Shown here: piece by piece, positions 35,875 to 46,919 of the stretch
Layout of the letters: every line of letters begins with the position of its first letter
How positions within the stretch are numbered: position 1 is the first letter of the stretch
Source: Welwitschia mirabilis
Lineage: Eukaryota > Gnetophyta > Gnetopsida > Welwitschiales
Direction: 5' to 3'
Length of the DNA stretch: 64,000 nucleotides
Assembly (NCBI GenBank): GCA_051453625.1
Contig: JBOZIK010000001.1
Location: 20,492,059 to 20,556,058 of the forward strand
The notes under the pieces: model-generated
What the model was told of the DNA's origin: nothing
The model's input: the letters and a program-made list of their open reading frames with translations, nothing else
Database searches by the model: none
Position numbers and translations under genes: made by a program

Positions 35875-36665
35875 ATGCCTGACAAATCTCGAAAACCTGA
35901 AAATACGATCTCTAGTGGATCTGAGGCATCCAAGGTAGCACAATCATTTCTTCTTGGTGGACTATTAACTTCATGGCAGCAAAATCATCTAGGATCAAAT
36001 CCTACACAAAATCACTTAGGGGAAGCAAGCCTTAAAGCTTTTCTAATTTGGACTTCAGTTTCAGAAAAGATGGCAAGGTTAGTAGGGAAAAAATGCCAAA
36101 AAAATTACTCAAAGCACTTGGAATTCTGGTTTAGAAATAACTTGATCAAAAAAATTTAGTCCTTGAGAGGGATTCTATTTATTGAAAAGGTCAAGTTATG
36201 ATGTAATCAAAAATTTCCAACCAGTTGCAAGGTAATCCCTTTTAAAGAAGGCTTGCTACATTTTTTTTTTTATTTGAAGGAAGATATGAATAAGGTTCTA
36301 GTAGGAGAACTATATTTTTTTGGTATGAGGGGTTTAGCTATTACTTAATGGACACCTTTTATTTTAGATAAGGATAATATCTTTGAAAACATATCGGTCT
36401 ATATTCATATTTCAAATCCACACCCAGAGATCTAGCACTTGGAATTATTTAAATAGTTTAGAGACTTGATGAGAGAATTTGTCAGGTTAGACAGGAGTAC
36501 TGATGTAATGGCCAAAATGGTAATATCCAGAATATGTACCTACATGAAACTAGACAGTTTTAAAGTAAGAAATATTATTTTCGACACAGCTTAGGGAGAA
36601 ATAATCTTTAAGTTGGAGATTAAAAACATTCCCTTGCAATGTAACAAATGTGGGAAAATGTAAAT
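35875..36665 (+). pseudogene. LINE ORF1 (DUF4283-type RNA-binding protein)
   Basis: An open stretch at 35875-36159 (94 codons, MPDKSRKPENTISSGSEASK...) includes KMARLVGKKCQKNYSKHLEF. After a stop, the frame continues with FFFYLKEDMNKVLVGELYFF, LAIT-WTPF, FVRLDRSTDVMAKMVISRIC and IPLQCNKCGKM. This is the plant LINE ORF1 pattern (DUF4283 followed by CxxC of a zinc knuckle). The knuckle keeps its first Cys pair, then the frame is lost in a Lys-rich stretch. ORF1 coats LINE RNA in the ribonucleoprotein. Confidence 0.8.
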
Positions 36666-37117
36666 CTAAAAGAAAAATGCAAAAACAAAGAAAAGAAAGA
36701 GGGGAAAAAGGAGGAAAGACAAATAAGAAATGATTGGTAAGAAGTGAATAAAAGGGAGAGAAAGAAAAGACCAATTTTAACACCAAACAATGAGCCATTA
36801 TCATAGGCTAACAAATTTAACATCCTTTCTAAAGAAGAGACAGAGCAGCTAAAAGAGAATCAAATGAAAACCCACGAAGCAGGACAAAAAGCATTAGAAT
36901 GGGAGCACATCCTCGACACGCCGATATAATCAACCCAACCCCTAGAAAAAATGGAGGAGAAAAAATAAAGAAGCATGTTAAAGATGCACCAACTCTATCT
37001 AGAGCTAGAAAAATGATGCAGATTGATAAGAAGATGCGAATGAATACCTAAAAAGTAGGTTTGAGAAAGAAATAAACTAGATTATCTGAGATGAAAATAA
37101 TCTCAACTCTCCTTCAA

Positions 37118-39425
37118 ATGATTATTTCTTAAAATTGTAGAGGCCTCAAGAATGATTAGAAAATTTCCCACCTTTGGAGTTTATTGAAAAGTTATACAGT
37201 TCATCTTTATCTCCTTCAAGAAACAAAATTGTATTCCATTAAAGTTAGACACTTTTATCCTTACTTTAATTGGTTGGTGGTTTTAGTTCCAAGTATTAGA
37301 ACTAAGGGAGGGCTGATTATCCTTTAGAGGCATGGTCAGATTACCACTATTATCAAGAGTAGCAATCACATCATAGTTGATTAACATCATAATAATAGGA
37401 ACTAGTACATATCAAACTTTTATGGACCCAAAAAAATTGAATAAAAAATGATATATCTCTAGTAAATTGCTTCAAACTCTCTAGATATCATCATGGAAGA
37501 CTTCAATCAGATCCTTAACATTTAGGATAAATTAGATAACATACCTAATAATTATTCTATTAAGTAGTTTACAAATTTTATAAGAGTCTATGCTTATACA
37601 GATCTTCACCTACATGGGGCTAGTTACACTTAGAGTAATCTTACGGATTCCCCTAACTTGTTATGTCAAGAATTGATAGATGTCTTGTCAAGGACCCTAA
37701 CATATAATTATTTCTTAGAGCCAAAGCTAGATTTTATTCTAATCACAGGCCTATTATGCTCTCAATGGAATCCCCTCAAAGGAAATCTCTTTTTTGATTT
37801 GAGAATGCCTAGATAAAGGAACCAAGCCTTAAGGATATGCTTAAACAAATCTAGAACATTAAGGTTGAAGGTACTTCATCCTTTAAATTATTCCAAAATC
37901 TCAAGATTCTTAGACATGAATTAATTCTATGAAAAAGATAGTTAAATGATACCTTCAAAAATATCAAATATCAACTTTTAGAAGAGCTCAATAGCATACA
38001 AGAATAGAAGAAATTGTTCAAGATCATTTCTGATTATGAGAGGCAGCCTATATCGCATATCCATGATATCTCTTCTAAAGAAGAAGCTTATTGGAAGTAG
38101 AAATTGAGAATTTAGTGGCTAAAGAAAGGTGACCATAATACAAAATTTTTCTTCCACACAGCAAATAGATATAAACATCAAAATCAGATATAGTGGGATG
38201 CATCCACAACGTGCCTTTATACTAATTAATAAATGGCAAAAGCTTTTATTTAATACTTCTAAGATCTTTTCATAGAAAAATCAATTGACCTTGGAAATGA
38301 TCCAATCGGTCCTCCCATCACCGTGAAACATCTAAGTTACTTAAATCAAAGGGTCTCTATCAAAGTAGCTCATGGCTATTAAAGTAGCTTTTAATATTTC
38401 TATCATTTAATTTGCAAATGACATGCTTCTATGCTTAGACTCTAGTATTCTAGTCGCTCAGTAGATTCATGCTATTTTAAACAACTTTAAGTTATTTTCT
38501 GAGGTCACTATTAACTAGAAGAAATTTAAACTATTCATGTTAAATACTCCATAAGATAGAATAGCTAACATTTTGAATGTTTTAAATTGTTCTCAAGAAA
38601 CTATTCTAGATGTTTATCTTGGGATCCCTTTGGATTTAGAACAAAGTGCAAATAATATCTGGCATTCCTTTATTAGGAAAATTACTGTCAAGTTGACCAC
38701 ATGGAATAACAAATACCTCTCTAGTGTGGGTAAAATCCTTATTACTAAGTCTTGTCTAGCTAGTATGTTAATTTATACAACTAGTTACTTTTCTATCACC
38801 AATAAATAAGCTAATATTATTGATAATTTGATTAGAAAGTTCATATGGTTAAGATGTAAATCTCATAAGAGACTTTATCTTATTAGATATGATCAAATAG
38901 ACATGCTTAAAAAGGTAAGAGGGCTTGGTATCAAGAAAATAACCAAGATAAGTAAGTGTATTTTACTGAGCACTATTGCAAGTATGTCACAGACATAAAT
39001 ATTCCTTGGATGAACTTCTTTAACAAGGGATATAGAAATAAAGAAAACTACTCAATTTTTTGGAGAAAAATTATTCATTCTACTCAAGAGATATGGCCAC
39101 AAGTTTTTAACATTGAAAATCTTCCTCTTCATAATGGTAAGATAAGTACTACTAAAATGTATCACAATCTCTTTGAATTTGATAATACATGGAAAAATAT
39201 TTGGAATCTCTACATTCCAAAAAAAAAAATGTTTTGGTGGTATATGTTACTATGAATAAACTCATCTAGAGGAATTTGAGAGTTAATCAGGATTATCCCA
39301 TGTGCCATAAGGATAATAAGACTTAACAACATCTTTTTATTGATTTTCTTTTACTAAACATCTTTGGGCTAGCATTAATACAACCCATCTAAATAATATT
39401 AATTTGAAAAGTTTTTGTAGGTTTA
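37118..39425 (+). pseudogene. LINE ORF2: endonuclease, partial reverse transcriptase, zf-RVT
   Basis: Begins at an ATG at 37118 reading MIIS-NCRGLKND, the usual ORF2 start with Trp lost. Endonuclease motifs: LYLLQETKLYS, NFYGPKK, EDFNQI (usual GDFN) and ARFYSNHRPIMLS (SDH-type, here SNH). A connector GDHNTKFFHTANRYKHQNQI lies near 38130. The finger and palm core of RT is missing between about 38340 and 38395. RT resumes with FANDMLLCLDSS (38411; FADD has become FAND) and VYLGIPL. 38573-38809 is open (78 codons). The zf-RVT domain starts with IPKKKMFWWYML near 39216 and continues past a stop to the gap. Endonuclease and RT would nick and prime at genomic target sites; several key residues are lost. 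Confidence 0.85.
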
Positions 39426-39429
39426 AATA

Positions 39430-39544
39430 NNNNNNNNNNNNNNNNNNNNNNNNNNNNNNNNNNNNNNNNNNNNNNNNNNNNNNNNNNNNNNNNNNNNNNN
39501 NNNNNNNNNNNNNNNNNNNNNNNNNNNNNNNNNNNNNNNNNNNN
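39430..39544. other. Assembly gap (115 N)
   Basis: Lies after the LINE zf-RVT region. The sequence on the right (39545-39760) has a different, purine-rich composition and no recognised motif. Confidence 0.8.
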
Positions 39545-39759
39545 GAAGATATCATTGAAATATAGGGTATTAAAAGGGAAATGCATTCAAAACCTTAAAA
39601 TAGAGTTGTAGAAAGCAATTTGCAAACAAGACTATAGCAGAGAGCATCAAAACTACACCAGAGTAACAACTGAGCATTGAAAATATGCGAGGAGAGAACC
39701 AAAACTATGCCAAAAGACATGGGGAAAGCACTGCGCATAAAACCAGCCATGCATAACAC

Positions 39760-40719
39760 TCTTATTAATCATGAATAGACTTAGGAAGCACTTCAAGTGA
39801 TAGGATGGAGTTCATATGTTCTTAGCTTGAGAGGTCATGATTCAGACTTATCAAAGGAATTCTTCAAAAACTAGAATGATAGATCATTAAGGATAACTAA
39901 CATCACCATTTTTATTGATATCACATCCATTAATGATGTTATTCCTATAGATCCCAAGGGCATTGAGTTAATAAGAGGAACACCAAAAGCTTCCATTATT
40001 CCTCAGTTTGAGAATCTGATTGGCAAACCTTTGAGGAAGAAAGGAGGAAGCTACAAAAGAAAGGATCTTCCTAAGCCATTTAACACTTGGGATACCATTA
40101 TCATGAAATGCTCTACCTTGGAGGCCACTTTAATAAAATCAGTGAACTAAAAATTTCACTTTTTGGCTATCATGATGGGAGAATTTCAGATAGATCTCCC
40201 TTTTTTCTTATCTCATTCACTTCATCCCTCATTAGAGAATTGCAAAGTTCATCATTAGGTTTTGATTTGGCTTCTTTACTAAAGAAAACTTCAGAATGAT
40301 GCTAGAGAACTAGATTGAAGAGATATCCCTAGGGCTCTTGTGCAGAAGCCCCTGTTATGGGTTCTCCCATAGTATACTAAGAATGAAGAGGAGTGCGGCC
40401 TTCTCGCACTAGCTAGACATACTACAAACATGCCAAAAGAGTCTGAACATGAACAAGAAGAAGAGATAGAGTAACAAATAAAGGAACATTAGGATTACAA
40501 CAAAAAAGAGGAAGCAGTGAAACCAATTCCTATGGCACAAATTCCACCTAAAACCTATGGCTCTAACAATTATTGTTTTGTTATTAATCCTTATGATTAT
40601 GCTAGCCTTGAATCTATATCTACTTAGAACAAGGAATCCAGGCTTACCGAATTAGATGTTAATGTATGGGGATTTGAATACCAATGCAATTACTACTGTG
40701 CTTGGAAATCCACCTTCTA
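39760..40719 (+). pseudogene. Unrecognised coding-like segment 3' of the LINE RT
   Basis: One frame reads with few stops: GWSSYVLSLRGHDSDLSKEF, NITIFIDITSINDVIPIDPK, GIELIRGTPKASIIPQFENL, KKGGSYKRKDLPKPFNTWDT, an acidic stretch EHEQEEEIE and NNYCFVINPYDYASLES near 40570. It resembles gag-like or plant mobile-domain proteins found in plant transposon ORFs, but no catalytic motif was recognised. It lies inside the 12-bp LINE target duplication. It may be a third LINE ORF, a captured sequence, or a separate element joined through the gap. Confidence 0.5.
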
Positions 40720-40778
40720 AATAATTATACCATTAGTTTTAGTTGTCTAATATATTTACCATTTCTCAAAAAAATAAC

Positions 40779-40790
40779 AATTAAGTTTTA
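40779..40790. repeat. LINE target-site duplication, right copy
   Basis: AATTAAGTTTTA, identical to 35584-35595. Confidence 0.75.
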
Positions 40791-40913
40791 ACAATTCAAA
40801 GATTAAATGAAAATAAGCAACATCAAGTTCTCTTTTCTTTTCTTTTTTTTTAAATTTATCTATAAAATCATCAATATTTAGATCTTTTTCATTAGTTATA
40901 ATAAAACATACAC

Positions 40914-40948
40914 CTCTCTCTCTCACTCTCTCTCACTCACTCACTCAC

Positions 40949-41018
<70 letters not shown>
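40914..41018. repeat. (CT)n microsatellite with (CACT)n core
   Basis: About 105 bases of CT dinucleotides, interrupted by CACT repeats around 40934-40952 and a single GC at 40987. A poly-pyrimidine stretch also lies at about 40831-40853. Confidence 0.95.
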
Positions 41019-41021
<3 letters not shown>

Positions 41022-41559
41022 GAAGAGATAGTGGGTAGGTAATTTTATGCTACACAAAATCCCAGTGACACTTGGGCTTATGAAATCTATTCCATTTCTT
41101 ATATTCCCTACCACTACTAGGGTTTAAATTCTAGACCTCTAAGTTCATGTGTCTGTGACCTCACCACTATAGTAAGTAGCTACTAACAGAACATTAAGTT
41201 CTCTCAAGTTAACAGGAGGAAGCTCATTAAAATATTAGCTATTTAGCATTTAATATTGTTTAAACCATATTTTAGTTTAGTATCGAGATTTCCCTCTAAA
41301 TACTTCTTTTTTTAAAAACATATTTTCCTTTTATATACTATTATTATTATCATGCTACTTATGTTGTTTATGTATCATAATTATAACCTTCCAAACTTAT
41401 GGAAGGATTAAAGTCATTTGGATTATAAAATTAAGTAGTAAGGTAATAATTACAATAATAAATGTAAATCTCAACTAGTTATAAAACATAAGCTTAAATA
41501 ATAAACTAACCAAGGAAATATCTTAAGATATTAAAGAGGTTTTATTCTAAATAATTATA
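41019..41559. other. AT-rich sequence, perhaps outer edge of the Athila-like 3' LTR
   Basis: No gene recognised. Alignment with the right-hand LTR copy becomes unclear before about 41560, so the LTR edge lies somewhere in this stretch. Confidence 0.4.
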
Positions 41560-42309
41560 GATGATTATTTAAAAGTTAAACTATGAACCAAATCTAAGTT
41601 AAGTGTAAAATAAATTTACAGATTAGTAATAAATTATTTGCTATAAATTTCAACTGCCTTGAAAGTAATAAGTTTAGAAATATTACACATATAATGAAAT
41701 GTAAAACTGGCTAGGATAGTATTACAGATGTCATAAATACTAACACATTAATCATGTAAACCCTAATAACACATTAAAGAAGAAAATTTAAATGATAAGT
41801 ATGAATGAATATTTAAAATGGGCCATTACATAACCATTAATCATAATTGTATTAATGATAGAATAACATATAACTTCAATCATAGATGAAAGTGCACTTG
41901 CTAATGATGCAAACACTATGGTAAATATTAATTTATCGCAAAACATATAGTTAGACTTAACAAGGTAAATGTCTCATAACATATTCATTTCCTCGTACTT
42001 AGGAAGGAAGAAAAGAGGTTTAGAACCTCATAATAAGATAAGATCTTATCAAACATAGAAAATATGAATTATAAATGATAAATTTCTAATAAAAAGATGG
42101 ATCTTCATGTGATGGAAAGATAATCCAGCTAGAAGAAGCTAATTAACCTTTAAGTAAGAATTTTCTTTTGTTGCCTTGAATACGATTACAATTACATTAG
42201 TGTGTATTGTTAATTTCATGTTAATAAAATTTGGTACAATTATAAATTTTCTAGACTTATGGATTTAGATATGTAATCCATTGTCTTATTAAGATGTGGT
42301 TTAGTACTT
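41560..42309 (-). repeat. 3' LTR of the Athila-like element, outer half
   Basis: Collinear with about 62590-63310. Shared words include AGTTTAGAAAT, AAATTTAAATGATAA, AATGATGCAAACA and GATGGAAAGATAATC. The left boundary is approximate. It stops at the insertion point of the nested element and resumes at 53020. Confidence 0.75.
42305..42309. repeat. Target-site duplication TACTT (left copy)
   Basis: Directly before the nested LTR start TGTTGCAC; repeated at 53020-53024. The undisturbed LTR copy at right has GTACTTTCGTT at the matching place. Confidence 0.8.
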
Positions 42310-42788
42310 TGTTGCACTACCAATTTATGTTTATTTAATGGGTTTTATGAGTTATTTTACAGGACTTTTACACAGGTTTTAGTGCAAATTTGAGAATTTT
42401 GGAGTTACAAGAGGAAATCTCAGAAAAGTGCATTTACTATTCAAATTTGATGCATTTAAGACACTTTCCGGTGAGTAGAGATTTTTATGAATAAAACAAC
42501 TAAGTTTCTTCTTTAAAAAGACATTAAAGAAGATTGTCGTCCCCTTAATTATCTACATAACAAGACCAGATGATGACTGCTGACGTAGATTGTTAACTCA
42601 TCACTTTTGGAGATGACAAACCGAATGACACTGACATGTAACTACCACTGATAGATTCTCTCAGCCTTTTCATCTGTTTTCGAATGCTTAATGAGCATGT
42701 GTAACTGCATCTTCTGTTTATTGGTTTCGGAACTCTTAATGAGCGTGCATAACCGCATCTTCTGTCTGTCTGTTTCTATTGTATTTCA

Positions 42789-42796
42789 TATAAATA
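42789..42796 (+). promoter_or_regulatory. LTR TATA box
   Basis: TATAAATA followed by AGGTCCTCCTTCTAC; the same arrangement occurs at 52026-52033 in the 3' LTR. Confidence 0.6.
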
Positions 42797-42817
42797 AGGT
42801 CCTCCTTCTACGCTTTT

Positions 42818-42834
42818 CCATCTTCGATGCACCA
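42818..42834. repeat. LINE target-site duplication, left copy (17 bp)
   Basis: CCATCTTCGATGCACCA, repeated exactly at 44059-44075. The 3' LTR has the site once (near 52058), without insertion. Confidence 0.92.
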
Positions 42835-44058
42835 TTTTTTAGCAAATTTTTAAATCTTGGCATAAAATTAAGCACCTTTTTCATAGGCACCCAGTTAATC
42901 TAAGCCATAACTAGTTAGATACTCATTCTCCTTGGTGGTTTCTAGCCTTTCAAATAGCAGATAATTCTTTGGCTTCCCATTCTCTAGCTAGATTTCATAG
43001 ATTGACTAAAGCAGGTCTTCTTCATTTAGATGAATTTGTTACTATTCAAGATAATTGCATCAAAATAAATTGGCCCTGTCTTAAAACCAAGTGAGAGGTT
43101 CAAAAATTAGATCTTCCTATCATCAGGCATATTAAAAAAGTGGTCTCAAAATTTCATTTGCATCATAATGATCTGAATTAGTGGGATGATTGGTTTTTGC
43201 TTGATGAAAAAAAAATTACTTATATTTCCCCCTTTTCCACCCATATTTAGTTCCAAGATTTCGACAGAATTATTAAGAAACTAAACTCTAAATGGCATCT
43301 CACTTGAATGGATGATAAATGGCAGCAATTTTTTAAGGAATTCTGGAGGATCAAAGATGCTCTTACTTTTTCTTTTTTTTCTTTTTAAAGGTGGGTTCCT
43401 TTCCATTCTTTTTTCGTTGTTGGAAAGAACTCAATTATTTTGGAGTTTGGAAAAACTTATGGGCTCATCCTAAAAATAAAATTTTATTTTGATGCTTCAT
43501 TTATCAAGGGCTTTCTATGGCTCATCGTCTTCAACTATTAGGAATTGCTCATCCCTTATGTCCCATTTGTAATAATCTAGAAACTTTCCAGCACATCTTT
43601 TGGGACTACTGCCTTGCTACTCAAATTTAGAAATTGATCAAAAATATTGGTAGATAGAGCATGCCCCTTCAATCTCCTAATTTCATTCTGTTACAAGATC
43701 CTCCGGATAGTTTGTCTAAGCATAGTTAGAATATTCTCATTCTAGAATGTGTTCACTTTATTTGGAAATCTCGATGTCATGCTTGATTTAATAAGGATGA
43801 TCCTCATAACTTTGTCATAAGCACCAAATATTCAATCATTTTGGCAGTTCTTCTTCAATATAAAGCTTCAGGTCTTCATGCAGATTACAAATTTCTAAAG
43901 CTTTATTATAAAAAATTCTTCTGAAGCTGTCTGTTCTCCATTCTATTTAGTCTCTAAGTGATAGTAATTGTCCTGGGGGTGTGGTTACTTTCTATTCTTT
44001 TTGGGCTCTACTAAGATATTCTCCTACATATTGATTATTCTCTACCTTAACAACCCCC
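42835..44058 (+). mobile_element. 5'-truncated LINE inserted in the LTR
   Basis: The plus strand carries the end of a LINE ORF2: a connector, PKNKILFWCFIYQGLSMAHR, LLGIAHPLCPICNNLETFQH and IFWDYCLATQIWKLI (zf-RVT, around 43465-43640), then a C-terminal part with ECVHFIWKSRCHAWFNKDDP. It is flanked by a perfect 17-bp target duplication. There is no poly(A): the unit ends in CAACCCCCC before the right target copy. The zf-RVT wording differs from the three LINE copies at 30594-40778, so this is another lineage. Confidence 0.88.
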
Positions 44059-44075
44059 CCATCTTCGATGCACCA
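44059..44075. repeat. LINE target-site duplication, right copy (17 bp)
   Basis: Exact repeat of 42818-42834; LTR sequence resumes directly afterwards. Confidence 0.92.
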
Positions 44076-44640
44076 GAGATTCTCATGACAGTAGAGCAAA
44101 GGATGAGAGATCCATCCTTGTGAGTTACAGAGAGATGAGCACTTAGTAGAGGGTTGAGTATCTTCTATTGAGGCCTGGCTATTTGACAACTAGGATGATT
44201 GTTACTTCTAATATAAAATCTTGGTTTTCTATTTATGTTTATATTTGTTTGCATTGGAGATTTCTTATGTCCCTTATAGTCTAATGTGTCTTAGATCTAG
44301 TGACAATCTTTAAGGTGATATAGATTATCAAGGGCAGCTCTTATTAGGGCTGAAGAGTAAAAGTAGAATTAGGATTCATTTGCATTACATGTTAGTTTAG
44401 AATGCAGATTGTACTTTGCATGATAGTTTAATTTCCTGCTTTGTTATCCATTATTTCTAGTTACCAGGATTATTTGCATAAGCAACCTAAGTTTCCTTAC
44501 GGATAGACTTCAACGAGATATGACATTTGGGTCACTCCCATTATTCTAGCGTATTGTATTATGCATAATATCTATTTTAATTATTGATGATAAAATCTAT
44601 TTGAATGTTAAGATATGCATAAATACATACCGCAATAAAT

Positions 44641-44658
44641 TAGTGTCATTACCGGGGA
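44641..44658 (+). other. Primer-binding site, Asp tRNA type
   Basis: The 18-mer TAGTGTCATTACCGGGGA matches the Athila/Tat PBS TGGCGCCGTTGCCGGGGA at 13 of 18 positions. All five differences are C-to-T or G-to-A. It starts three bases after the LTR end. Confidence 0.85.
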
Positions 44659-45075
44659 AGGCTATCAAAGAAGTACAAAGGTTATCATCATTCAGATAAG
44701 TATTCCGGTTATTTGTTTATTCGGCTTTGTAGTTTATTAGAAATTTAGGGATTTCTATAGCATTTTTTATGTGCTATAGTTTTGACTTTTTGAATTTTTA
44801 TTTTTTATTAAAAAAAGTGTGGTCATCCCCTGTGTTTTTCCCACGATAGATAAGATAACAGTCATTTTTTAGTTTTTGTTTTATTTTGTATTTTTTATTT
44901 TTTCTCCAATAAATTTGCCTCTGTCGTCCCTTATGACATCCAGACGACTGCATTTCAATTCTATTTTTGTTTTTCTATTTTCTAATAACATTGTCTCTTC
45001 TATCATCTAAATGATAGATAAGATGACAGTCTGTGATCTAATTTCTATTGTTTGTTGTTTGCAGGATGCTGTGCT
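44659..45075 (+). other. Leader of the nested element with GTCGTC/GACGAC hairpin-like motifs
   Basis: Non-coding. Contains three degenerate inverted motifs: near 44822-44866, 44927-44947 (GTCGTC...GACGAC) and 44999-45030. T-rich between them. Confidence 0.55.
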
Positions 45076-46700
45076 ATGGTAAATATGAAGAAGAAATATC
45101 TCAGAGAAAAGAAGCTAATAGAAGAGGACCTCAAAGAAGGACTAGCAATCTTAGAAAAAGAGATGGAAGAACAATCTCTAGGTGCACTCAATCCTCCTTC
45201 CAATTTTTTTTTTTTTTAAATTTGATTTCCTTAATGAAAAACCTATAGAAGAAGAAGATCAACCTACAATGTCGAGTGCTTCCCAAAAACAAAAACAAGT
45301 CATAGGGTCTTCTACCCCTAATTTCAACCTCATCCTTAGAGAACTATTAGCCAACAAAAATAGAGAAATTCAAAATTCATTTAACCTACCTTTGGGAAAT
45401 GATGTAGAGCTTAAGAATATACATGCTTATCCAACTTTTAGTGGAGAAGAGGATGAGAATTCCATTCAACATATTGAAGATATTGAATAACTTATTCTCA
45501 CCTTAGAAAATGGGAAGAAAAGAATAAAATAGAACATATATGGTAATCTTTCCCATAACTTTAAAAGGTAGGGTAAAATTATGACTAAAAACATTACCCT
45601 ACAAGAGCCTCAAAACATGGGATCAAGTCTGGAAAACCTTTATAAAAAGATTTATGAGTGAAAAAACTATAAGAAAAAGAAAGAGGAAGGTAATAAATTT
45701 TCAACAAAATCCAAATGAAGACTATGCCTCCATATATGAGCATTTCTTTATCACAATCCACTCTAATCCAGTAGATGCTTTTTCAAAAGTAGAACAACTA
45801 AACTACTTTTATAGTGGATTGACTCCCCACACAAAACAACTTGTAGATTTTTCTTATGGAGGAAATCTTTTGAACCTTACCTTAGATGAAGCCTGGATAA
45901 AATTAGAAGAAATTGTGGAGGTTAGTAAAACTTGATTAACACTAAAAGAAAATTAAATGATAGGCCAAATTATCAAAGGGTTAAAACAAGTAAAGCAAAA
46001 AGAGGTAGAAGTCAACCCTACAGATCCTATGAGGGAATTTACAAAAACCTTAGAGAAGTATACAAAAATAATTTTGGATGCCAAAAATGCAACTGAAAGA
46101 AATGTTATGCAAACATGTGATTTATGTGAGGAAAACTATCATATCACCAAAAATTATCCTCTTCTACCAACTTATAAAGAGAAAATTATAGAGGAAGTTT
46201 TAGCTTTTAATCAACCATATCAAAACTTCCAAAATCAAAATCAAGCACAACCTAGGTTAAACCATCATTTCCAAAATAATCATTAACTTTTTAGAAACCG
46301 AAACACATATTACCAACCAAGTTCATCTAACTTTTAACATCCAAATAATCCTCTTGCAAATTCTATAGATGAAATAAGAAAAACACAAGAAGAAACAAAT
46401 GCCAAAATAGATAACTTGGTTAGTGTCCTTCAACAAACTTTATTGGAAAACCAAAGATCCTAAGGAAATTTAGCTATATAACCTTTACCCAACCCAAATA
46501 AATTAAGAAAATATTATAAGGTTGTAACAAGAAGTGGTTAAGAAATAAACCCTCTTCCATGTAAACCTTTCACCTCCCATAATAATGAAGAAAAATAGCA
46601 ATATGACATTAATATTTTAGATGATTACCACTTCCCTTCTCTTGGCAAGAAGAAAATGAAAAATCCAAATACCCCTTAGCTTGATAGACTTAATAATAAT
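45076..46700 (+). pseudogene. Athila-like gag of the nested element
   Basis: Starts at ATG 45076 with a basic coiled-coil segment (KYLREKKLIEEDLKEGLAIL). Then NIHAYPTFSGEEDENSIQHI, TLQSLKTWDQVWKTF-like wording, and the open stretch 45654-45935 with FQQNPNEDYASIYEHF and LNYFYSGLTPHTKQLVDFS, the typical Athila capsid core (FxQ...E, FY-GL). 45957-46286 carries a knuckle CDLCEENYHITKNY whose last Cys is Tyr. A few frameshifts and stops separate the pieces. Gag forms the particle; this copy is damaged but among the better preserved frames in the window. Confidence 0.85.
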
Positions 46701-46919
46701 TTAACTTTAAATGACCATTTAAAAGCCTTAATAAAAAATGTAAGCATAAGTCTTCCTTTTTAGAAAGTTTTACAAGAAAATTCGGGGTATGTAAAACTAT
46801 GGAAAGACTTAATTAGAAGAAAACAAAAAAGATTCATTCTTAATAAGGTCTTTCTTACCCAATCCCTTACAAATTTAGTATTACAAAAGTCACCAAAATT
46901 TAAAGATTCAGGAGTAGCA

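Larger units (their letters stand above)
35596..40778 (+). mobile_element. Near full-length L1-like LINE (copy 3) with 12-bp target duplication
   Basis: The 12-bp repeat AATTAAGTTTTA encloses a plus-strand unit with 5' UTR (35596-35874), ORF1 (35875 to about 36665), ORF2 endonuclease-RT-zf-RVT (37118 to about 39425), a 115-N gap, an additional coding-like segment (39760-40719) and a short A-rich tail (CATTTCTCAAAAAAATAAC). Order and domains are those of plant L1 LINEs, except that coding-like sequence after zf-RVT is not usual. The RT core is largely deleted, so the copy is dead. Confidence 0.8.
42310..44637 (+). repeat. 5' LTR of the nested element, enlarged by a LINE insertion
   Basis: Aligns with 51585-53019. 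Without the 1224-bp LINE and one 17-bp target copy it would be about 1087 bp. TATA box at 42789-42796. Confidence 0.88.

Noticed and set aside
36550-36823. Minus-strand open frames with Phe/Leu-rich translations
   Set aside because: Shadows of the Lys-rich tail of LINE ORF1 on the plus strand.
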